NCBI GenBank assembly: GCA_950097015.1
Contig: CATNEN010000038.1
Location: 29,728,501 to 29,792,500, forward strand
Reading direction: 5' to 3'
From: Macrostomum hystrix
Lineage: Eukaryota; Platyhelminthes; Macrostomidae
DNA: 64,000 bases
The first letter of the stretch is position 1. Every line of letters starts with the position of its first letter. The notes below the pieces were generated by a model that made no database searches, had not been told where the DNA came from, and saw nothing but the letters and a program-made list of their open reading frames with translations. The position numbers and the translations under genes are program-made. Shown in pieces: positions 55,344 through 64,000 of this stretch.

Positions 55344-58300
55344 ATGAAAAACTTTTTCCGACGTCTACACACGAAGAGTAGCGGCGACGCTCATGCGAGA
55401 GGCACGGATAAGGTTGGTCGATCGAAGCAAGATGAACAATGCACAAACTACATGACAGAGGATTCCAACAATAAGGTGAGTCGAAATATAGTAGTTCGTG
55501 TAAGGAGATCTTTAAACCGATTTCTGTAACGGCTTGCCATAAAGAGCGAATTTCAATCATTGGTTGGTCTTCAATATAACAGGCAGCTGCGCTCGGCCCG
55601 GAGAACACTTTAACCGCCGAACATCAGGACGAGTTGATGAATTTTTGCAGCTACCTGACAGCCGATGGCAGCCCAATAAGCAGCGGCAGTTTTAAAAGAA
55701 GCGAAAAAGACTGCGAGGCCATTGAACGTTTTTTTCAGGTGAGTTAAACAGCATTCTTCAGCTTATACATGTATATTAGGACATACCAAGAGTGAGTATC
55801 GGCAGTAAAAGTGCTTTTATTTGATTCTAGATACAAATCTCGTCTCAAAACTATTTTCGAGTCGATTTTTAGTCAATTCACGATAATATTTTTGAGACTA
55901 TTCTTGAGAGGATTCTCGAGTCAATTCAAGAAACGATTCTCCCTCTAATTCTCGAGACGATTTTGGAAACGATTCTGGAGACCTTTCTCGAGAATATTCT
56001 CGAGTTGATTCAAGAAACGATTCTCGAGAAAATTCTTGGGTAGATTTTTAGACGATTTTTAAGAAGATTCTTGAGACGATTCTCGAATCGAATACCCAGA
56101 CGATTCTCGGACATTTGGTCAATTTTGAATGACTTTATAACATGTTTAAAACGATAAAGTAAGATTTTTAGGTTAAAAACTGTTTTCTATTTTAACATCG
56201 TATCAAATTTTTAGTCGCCTTCAGCTGGCGACATTGAAGCGGCGGTCAGTGCTTTCGCTGAAGCAGCGTCCCGAGTTCCGGACGGCGTTGCCGCAGTGCT
56301 CGCTAATGAAGCTGAAGCCGAAGAGACAGCAAGCTGTTCATTGTTGGCTCAGGCAGTTCAGAGTCCAAGTGCACAATGTCAGACTGGACATATTTACGAG
56401 GAATTTTCGGTAAGTTGGCAGCAAAGTTTCCGGCGTGCTTCCCTTCCGTTAGGATTAAGTGCTCTATTTGATAATTCTAGCGGTTCACTCGATACTCTAG
56501 GTTCCTAGAGGTCCCGAGTTCGAACCCTTCTATCCAGTGAAACCGCCGCCAGAAGCAAAGAAATGCGCCTCAAGGCTAGAATTGTCTAAAGAGATTGCAT
56601 CGGCTGTGTCTACCTGCGGTCTGCAGTTGGCGTTTGGCTTTTTGGCCGAGGGTCGCCACCAGGGCTGGTCGGCTCTGGTGACAGCTGTGCCGGCACAGGG
56701 CAGGCCAAGCTGGATTGTGCCGCAGTTTGATTGGTTCACAGGCGGAGTTGCCGACACCGGGTGAGTGGACTTACTTTATAGTTGATTGACCGATTGATGA
56801 AGTGAAATATTAAGAAGTCTCAGTCGTTCTCTTCAAACAAAATACGACAATTTTATATTCCTTTGAAATGTTTCCGATAAATCGACATTACTGGACTTCC
56901 GATATGCCTCTTCTTCTAGGATCTTCTGCTGGCACTTTTGTGATGCTGCCGACACTTAAATTATTTGATAATTCTGACACTTATTTGATACTGCTGACAC
57001 TTATTTGATACTGCTGACACTTCTATGATGCTGCTGTCACTTTCATAATACTGCTGAAACTTAATTAATACTGTTGAGACTTCTGTAATACATTTTTTTC
57101 ATTTTCGTGACATGAATTTGAAAGTAACATTTTTTTCTAATTTAGGTACCTGGTCCGAGCAACAATCGCTTCAATTGCAAAAAGGTCAACATCGACTGGG
57201 AAGAAACAGGAAATTACATCACCTGTTGGGAACAAAAAAGAGCGCATGGTAACAGATCATTCAAAGCAGCAACATCAGCAGCCTCCAAAACAGCAAAGCA
57301 ATAGTCGATTGCTTACATTGGCAAAGTTTTCACTAAACGGACAGCAAATCGACTTTCGCACCAGTAATTTAGCTGCGCCAACTAAAAAATCGTCAACGGA
57401 CAACAACGCATCGACTAATGTCCAACTGTTGTCGATGCAGACAAAGGCGTCAATGCAGTGCAATGGCAGGTTAATAGGACTCTATTGCACCGCATCCTAT
57501 GTGACCACTGTAATTAAGCAGCTAGATAATATCTTTGCTCAGGTGTACAGCAGCGACCTCTGGCCAATCGGAGCCGAGACGTTGATGCAAAATCTCACCC
57601 TAATTAGTGAGGCCAAGAATGTTAGCGAAATCAGCAGCGAGACGATTCGATGCCTGACTGTGGACAAGACGGAGCAAGCATTGTTTTTTTACCACAGTTA
57701 TCAATTGTCCAGCACGGGAAAGCAACAGATACGAAGGTTTGAAAATACTTCATTGGTTGATACGGGACGGGGTTACTTACTTAATACGGGCCGGGTTAGT
57801 TGCAGGGTGGTTAACGCGTTCGCCTCACGCACCAAGGTCCCTAAGCTCGAGTCCGAGGCGAGGCCACATTCATTTGGGGCGCAGCCACGTAGAGAAGGCT
57901 TGAAGGCTTGTCGTGCAATTTACGTCCTTGAGGGCCAATCTCCAAGGCACAGTGAGAGTGTACACTTGCCTGACGATGAGAAAGAGAATTGCCTCCTAGT
58001 TGACTGCAGGTCTAGTGTCACCAAATGATGTGTCATTGCCTACAGCCCTCCTGCCATTAATAATATTATTATTAACATGCTCCCTACCTGACAACTCATT
58101 GCAGATTGCGTAGCCTCAGTCTGCCCAGCCTGAAACTAAATCGTTGTCTACCCCTAAAGGAAGACGTCAAATCGATCAAAATTGGTAGCAAATATTTGGG
58201 CATCTATTATCGAGATCATCGACTAACTGTGCTCTGCAAGGCCAGCCGACAGCCCGTATTCGAATTCTCCGCTAGAAGGCTTGGCGGCCTGTTTCAATTG

Positions 58301-58843
58301 GGCGACACCTTCGAGTTGGACAGTCAGGATCGGCTGGTTGAAGCTAGTCAGGAGCGAGTCCGCACCCTATTCTACAATGGCGTGATCTATCGCGACTTTG
58401 ACTGCGCGGGCAGCCTAAAAGAACTAAATAAGCGACACCTGATTGGTCGGCGCGAAGAATTCTACGAAGCTTTGCAGTGTCAGTTGGCCACAATGTGGCT
58501 GGGTCAGCACGAAGCGCAGCCAATGCACTATAAAAACGCCAACAGCTGCGGTACGCAGCAGAGCGCGCCCGGCAAGACCAACTCGGGCAAGATAAAGGCG
58601 CGACTGAAAATTAATCATAAATTGTTGGACAAAATTGAAGACTATATTTGCACCAAACAACAACAACAACAGCAGCAGCAGCAGCAGCAGCAGCAAAGTA
58701 AGTTAACCAATCTCGATGCTAACGGCTCTAATGAGATGCCCATTTTTGTCTGCGGCGACGCGTTTTGGTTCGACTTGACATCGGAGCATCAGCTAGCGGC
58801 ATCGATGTTAGGTCAATTTGGAAGGCCCCTGAAGAGGTCCTGA
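55344..58843 (+). CDS. unrecognised 690-residue multi-exon protein
   Basis: Six exons (55344-55475, 55583-55738, 56215-56409, 56501-56760, 57146-57736, 58105-58843) with good splice sites join in frame. The first part is Glu/Ala-rich. Exon 4 has a conserved-looking block (CGLQLAFGFLAEGRHQGWSA, then WIVPQFDWFTGG). Exon 5 has a Gln/Ser-rich stretch followed by IGLYCTASYVTTVIKQLDNI. Exon 6 has SIKIGSKYLGIYYRDHRLTV, a region with REEFYEALQCQLATMWL, a run of about 14 Gln (CAA/CAG) near 58657-58695, and ends GRPLKRS. No signal peptide or membrane segment is evident, so it is probably intracellular. I cannot assign a family. The start at 55344 is the first ATG in frame. Confidence 0.72.
56955..57090. 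repeat. about 20-bp minisatellite in intron 4 of the 690-residue gene
   Basis: Six imperfect copies of acttatttgatactgctgac between exons 4 and 5. Intron 3 of the same gene (55860-56110) has a loose array of gattctcgag-like units. Confidence 0.7.
57796..58080 (+). mobile_element. SINE S1 copy in the last intron of the 690-residue gene
   Basis: The head ggtggttaacgcgttcgcct is followed by the S1 body with an internal deletion (the cctgtgtgagcgtgtg segment is absent) and an attattatt tail. Sense orientation, between donor 57737 and acceptor 58104. Confidence 0.85.
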
Positions 58844-60927
58844 ATGCTTCTTGACTGTACTTCAGAAGAACTCTGCATTTCTAAACAAAAACTGTCTTCA
58901 TAAATTTGTCTACTTTTTAAGAAAGGACACAAAAAGTATGTAATAAAATAATATGTTGCAGAGAAAAAATCGTTTAGTAAAATGCTTGCATGAAGTCTAA
59001 TAACAGAAGAGATAAAAAATAATCACTTTAAAACAACGTACCCTGTGTAAGGAATATAATAGATTATACGATCAGGCCACAAGACTAGATATAAATTATT
59101 TGCAATCATTGATAAACGAGCTAGTTGCAAGGTATTTTATCTCGAATAATGGCATAAAATAATAGCTATAGCATAATGAGATGCAAGTATTCAGTTCACT
59201 TATAGCCATCATTTTGAAATACCACTTTTCGCGCGAAAAACAAAATAATTTTACTAACCCTCTTGAAGGTAAGAATTTAGTTTGATTTTTTTGTTTTCTA
59301 AGAATTATTTTCGAAAAAGTTTTTTTAACAACAAGTGTACTAATGCTCTACTTATATAAGTAAGCTGTGCTACAATAACAAACAGAAGAAACAGGCTATA
59401 GAAACATTCCCATTTTTTCAGTAGAAACATATTTTCTCCTAATTTTACACTAATTAAATGTCTAGAAAAAAAGCTTTCCTGCAGTTTTTCCAGTTTTTTT
59501 CGAACGAACTATAAAAACGAACCTTATATTCGAGATTATATGAAATATATTCGTCTCGAAAAAAAGTTTTTTTTACTAAATTTGTTCATTTATCAATTAT
59601 AGTTATTATTAATACTTAACAACAAATAATAACTATTGCATAACTTAGTTTTTCTTACCAAAACAGATAGATTTCTTTAAAAAAAATGATTTTGTACGTG
59701 TTTTTTGGTAAATATTCTTGGATGCACAATTTGATTTTATCAAAACGTATTACATTAGGTTTGAATACATTTTTTTATTTTTTGTTTGTACGAGTAGGCA
59801 TTCAATTAATTTACTCAGACGGATAAATACCTAGTTTAAGTTCAATTCTTTAGACCACACAAAAATGAAAACCAGTTTTAATTCGCGATTTAATTTAATT
59901 AACGAAGCCAAGGCTGGTTACGTATCAGGTTTATTTTATTGAAAAGGATAGCTAGTAGTAAGTATTGTCAGGGCCCGAACGGACAATATAATATAAAATA
60001 AAAATTGTGCTTTTGCAAAACCTAAAAAATGCTTAAGAATTGAAACCTATCAGGGAAAGTCACGTGACGCAAAACTAGGTGAACTCGTGCAACAAGAAAT
60101 ATAGAAAACAACGCTACTCGTACTTATGCTATAGCTGTGCGTTTAGGTAGCATGGAAATTAGCTAAAGTAACTCGATTTGCGAAAGGTGACAATAATCAA
60201 AGATTAACACAAATTGGGTTAAAAAGGAAGTTTTTTTGTTTTTTTTTACTTGTAAATTTAGTTTAAGCGAGCAATGTCCATTTACGCTACTTTCAAGATG
60301 ACATCAATAAGTAGCTATCTAAGCATTAATTTGTCGTAATTGTAAATTTTATGTTTTAAGGCGGTGCTGTACACAAGCTTGAATTTTAGCATTTTTTTAG
60401 TTACGATTTATTAATTAGTGTCTATGTATTATTTATTTTACTCGCAAACTGATAAATACGGATAATTTTTGTTCAGACGACAAAACAATTTATGAAAAAC
60501 ACGCCTAAAGCTTTAAAGGACGAAAACTGTAAAATAGAAATTTTGACAGCAACAAGGGTCAAACAAATGTTTACAAAGTAAACATTTACTTTCAAGATTC
60601 AATTCAAGTTAAGATTCAATGGGACCAAAAGCCAATAGTTCAGAAGTTTGGTTGAGTGATCGCACTACTTGCGGAATTAGCTTTTTTTGCAAGTAGTACT
60701 AAAGTAAATAAATACAGTTTTAAACTGTTTAAGGTAAATCCTTAGATTTATAACTTTATGTGGCTGATACGATTGTATTAAAACCAAATGAAAAATATTA
60801 AACGACGAATATAGCTTCAATTATTTTTGGCTAAAGAAAGCCTTTCAAACTACTGCCCACATGACGTCACTCAAGTACTCGTAGATAATTAAGCAAATTA
60901 AGTCTGAAAAACCAAAAATTTTATTTA
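58844..60927. other. AT-rich spacer between convergent genes
   Basis: I see no ORF, RNA or repeat. It must contain the 3' UTRs of the 690-residue gene and of DNA-PKcs. Confidence 0.55.
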
Positions 60928-63900
60928 TCAAAGATCCGGCTGCCAACCGAAATAGGTTCTAGCTAGCAAAGCCGGATCCGTTGCCATGTCAACCAGCAGC
61001 TCGGCCTGCAGCATTGGTACCAGCCTAATAGACGACTGATCAGCGCCGGTGTTAGAGGCATGATTGCGCAATCGGCGTCGATCGATAGCTGCCAGCATTC
61101 CGGCTGTGTACGGCTTATCCCGATGCTTGTCAAGCAGCAGCTCAAGTTTGAGAGTGTGGCAAGGATGCGCTCCGGCCAGTTTCTGACGAACTACTTGCAA
61201 CTTTTCGTAGCTAAACCAGCGTTCCGGGCACCAGTCGGATGAACAGTTCATAGACGAAGCGGAGGCCGAGGCGAAGTTGGCTTCGCTGGTCCCCCAGGCT
61301 GAATGTAACAACAATAGAGAGCTTTATAGATAAGATCCCTACGGGATAACAACAATAAGATCACTACGGGATAAGATCCCTACGGGATAAGATCACTACG
61401 GGATAAGATCCCTACGGGATAAGATCCCTACGGGATAAGATCCCTACGGGATAAGATCCCTACGGGATAAGATCCCTACGGGATAAGATCCCTACGGGAT
61501 AAGATCCCTACGGGATAAGATCCCTACGGGATAAGATCCCTACGGGATAAGATCCCTACGGGATAAGATCCCTACGGGATAAGATCCCTACGGGATAAGA
61601 TCCCTACGGGATAAGATCCCTACGGGATAAGATCCCTACGGGATAAGATCCCTACGGGATAAGATCCCTACGGGATAAGATCCCTACGGGATAAGATCCC
61701 TACGGGATAAGATCCCTACGGGATAAGATCCCTACGGGATAAGATCCCTACGGGATAAGATCCCTACGGGATAAGATCCCTACGGGATAAGATCCCTACG
61801 GGATAAGATCCCTACGGGATAAGATCCCTACGGGATAAGATCCCTACGGGATAAGATCCCTACGGGATAAGATCCCTACGGGATAAGATCCCTACGGGAT
61901 AAGATCCCTACGGGATAAGATCCCTACGGGATAAGATCCCTACGGGATAAGATCCCTACGGGATAAGATCCCTACGGGATAAGATCCCTACGGGATAAGA
62001 TCCCTACGGGATAAGATCCCTACGGGATAAGATCCCTACGGGATAAGATCCCTACGGGATAAGATCCCTACGGGATAAGATCCCTACGGGATAAGATCCC
62101 TACGGGATAAGATCCCTACGGGATAAGATCCCTACGGGATAAGATCCCTACGGGATAAGATCCCTACGGGATAAGATCCCTACGGGATAAGATCCCTACG
62201 GGATAAGATCCCTACGGGATAAGATCCCTACGGGATAAGATCCCTACGGGATAAGATCCCTACGGGATAAGATCCCTACGGGATAAGATCCCTACGGGAT
62301 AAGATCCCTACGGGATAAGATCCCTACGGGATAAGATCCCTACGGGATAAGATCCCTACGGAATATCCCACAAACTAACCTCCAGCAGACTCCTTGACTC
62401 CGCTGAGCATGCCGGCCAGTTGTTTCCAGTCTGCTGACACATCGTTGATGCACACCTGCAGTACGGACAGTACTAGTTCTCTGTCTCGCCTGAGTGCGGC
62501 TAGGCAGTGACCCATGCAGCGCACAAAGGCTCCACGGCTTGGTGGCACTGGTCCCATGGCGCCGCAAATCTGTCTGGTTAGCCTGAACGGCACCAGCTCC
62601 GGTGTTGGCAGGAATGTTATAGCGGTGCCGAACGCGTAGCCAAAATCGATGCCAATCATTTTGGCGCTATTTAAGCACAGCATATAATTGGACATGTGCC
62701 GATCGCCTACTGATAGTAGCCAGTGTGAGGCGCAAATTGCGGCGTGACTTCGAGTTAAATTATCGCGCATAGCGTAGTAGGCCTCCCAATTGTTGGCCAG
62801 CCGTTGGAGACCTCGGGCTAGCACAGTATCCGGCAGGGCATTTAACAGTGGCTTGAAATGCTTGTCAACCACCTGCTCGTCTGGCAGGTTGTAGAGTCGG
62901 CAGGTGTCTTTGGAGACAAAGTTGTAGAATGAGTTGAATTGTTGAGCCTGGCTGCGCTGCTCTGCCGCAGTCAGTTGACGAATGAGAAAGTCTTTGTAGG
63001 GCTCAGTGCGTTCGAGCCATTCCAGGATGCCGAGGTCCGGGCTCAGTGGCACCACCTGGAGGACGAGTCCAGCTTCAATTTTTAGAGTATCGCTTAGGTA
63101 AAGGGAAAAAGAAAAGCAAAGAATGGGCGAGAAGGCGAGGAGGGTTTATTAGGGCGAGAAGGCGAGTGAGGGTTGAGTAGGGCGAGAAGGCGAGTGAGGG
63201 TTGAGTATGGCGAGAAGGCGAGTGAGGGTTGTGTAGGGCGAGAAGGCGAGTGAGGGTTGAGTAGGGCGAGAAGGCGAGTAAGGGTTGAGTAGGGCGAGAA
63301 GGCGAGTAAGGGTTGAGTAGGGCGAGAAGGCGAGTGAGGGTTGAGTAGGGCGAGAAGGCGAGTGAGGGTTGAGTATGGCGAGAAGGCGAGTGAGGGTTGT
63401 GTAGGGCGAGAAGGCGAGTGAGGGTTGAGTAGGGCGAGAAGGCGAGTGAGGGTTGAGTAGGGCGAGAAGGCGAATAAGGGTTGTGTAGGGCGAGAAGGCG
63501 AATAAGGGTTGTGTAGGGCGAGAAGGCGAATAAGGGTTGAGTAGGGCGAGAAGGCGAGTGAGGGTTGAGTAGGGCGAGAAGACGAGTGAGGGTTGAGTAG
63601 GGCGAGAAGGCGAGGAGGGTCGAGGGTCGATTAGGGCGAGAGGGCGAGTGAGGGTTGAGGATGGCAAGATGACGAATTAGTGAGGATGTAGGGAAAGCAT
63701 GTCAGGTAAGAAGAATACGGCGAGAGTTATTGTAACAAAAATCAATGCGAAACAGTTTCCAAACCCAGACCTGATAAGTGACCAGTGCTAGCCGTCGCTG
63801 TCGACACTGAATGTCCCTCTGGAGCAGGGAGTTGAAGAGGCCAAGAGCCTGCTGAATTCGCTGATCCTGCCGCAGGTCCTCGCCGGCCTTGACCAGGTAG

Positions 63901-64000
63901 GGCCGGTCGCGCTGATCGTTGCCTCGAATGGTCAGCCGGTGGGGTCGACGCAGCGAGGACATGACGCGAATCGTGTCGCCGAAGCCGGCGATGCGAGTGT
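60928..64000 (-). CDS. PRKDC: DNA-dependent protein kinase catalytic subunit, C-terminal exons
   Basis: Three exons, 64000-63771 (5' partial), 63055-62380 and 61298-60928, join in frame to the last 423 residues. DNA-PKcs is the PIKK that, with Ku, drives non-homologous end joining. The first exon has MSSLRRPHRLTIRGNDQRDR and LVKAGEDLRQDQR, as in vertebrate DNA-PKcs (MASLRRPKRI...). The second has the catalytic loop SVGDRHMSNYML, the metal site IGIDFGYAFG and ELVPFRLTRQ. The third has VVRQKLAGAHP, then the FATC end ATDPALLARTYFGWQPDL. Kinase residues look intact. The first donor is atypical (CAG|GTCTGG). Upstream exons lie beyond the window. Confidence 0.92.
61318..62365. repeat. 16-bp satellite, about 65 units, in the last PRKDC intron
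   Basis: Unit gatccctacgggataa repeated almost without change for 1.05 kb; only the first few units (gatcacta variants) and the last differ. It fills nearly the whole 1081-bp intron. Confidence 0.95.
63140..63665. repeat. 28-bp minisatellite in the penultimate PRKDC intron
   Basis: About 19 copies of gttgagtagggcgagaaggc + gagtgagg with few variants. It produces a spurious 172-codon minus-strand ORF. Confidence 0.9.

Noticed and set aside
57246-58028. 260-codon ORF taken as a complete protein
   Set aside because: Its last third reads through donor 57737 into a SINE; the real exon ends at 57736 and joins 58105 in frame.
63149-63667. 172-codon SPSRPTQPSLAF repeat ORF
   Set aside because: It lies wholly in the 28-bp satellite of a PRKDC intron.

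Overview
The window is animal nuclear DNA. Its genes are interrupted by GT-AG introns and use the standard code, and they include orthologues of ubiquitin E1, DNA-PKcs, TMEM17, SLC35F5, SETD4 and a diacylglycerol kinase. Intronic C/D snoRNAs, tRNA-derived SINEs, mariner and Helitron elements fit this. I read it as an invertebrate, possibly a spiralian or flatworm, but no sequence here fixes the phylum. Introns and spacers are packed with minisatellites of 16-50 bp units, nearly every one with its own private unit.

Layout, left to right: an intronic minisatellite and the last exon of a diacylglycerol kinase (to 1204); 31-bp and 36-bp satellites; TMEM17 (5007-5711) and a 32-bp satellite. At about 6850-13570 lies a spliced, apparently non-coding gene whose 14 introns carry 15 box C/D snoRNAs of only two families. 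A Helitron sits in one of these introns. It is followed at once by a SETD4-like methyltransferase (13589-15610) and an EHD-like GTPase with a C-terminal membrane anchor (15984-17991). A 38-bp satellite and a MITE precede a six-exon SLC35F5-like transporter (20525-24572). About 2.7 kb of AT-rich spacer follows.

The minus strand from 40768 to 27313 is a complete nine-exon UBA1. Its 6.99-kb first intron holds a mariner and a MITE; introns 2, 3, 4 and 6 each hold a different satellite, and intron 8 holds a SINE. From 41 to 51 kb is a mobile-element-rich stretch: a broken tyrosine recombinase, a 50-bp satellite, SINEs, a transposase remnant, and one small secreted six-cysteine peptide gene (46829-47005, minus). 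A two-exon gene for a secreted, extremely basic helical protein (51504-53608, minus) has a TATA box. A 20-bp satellite and an unrecognised six-exon gene (55344-58843, plus) follow. The window ends in the kinase and FATC exons of DNA-PKcs (60928-64000, minus), whose introns hold a 16-bp and a 28-bp satellite.

The most unusual feature is the snoRNA host gene. Seven copies (family A) carry a 13-nt guide matching the SNORD57 target around 18S A99. Eight copies (family B) share another D-box guide. Almost all sit 75-92 nt upstream of a 3' splice site. The exons look like repeats of each other, so whole exon-intron-snoRNA units seem to have been duplicated.
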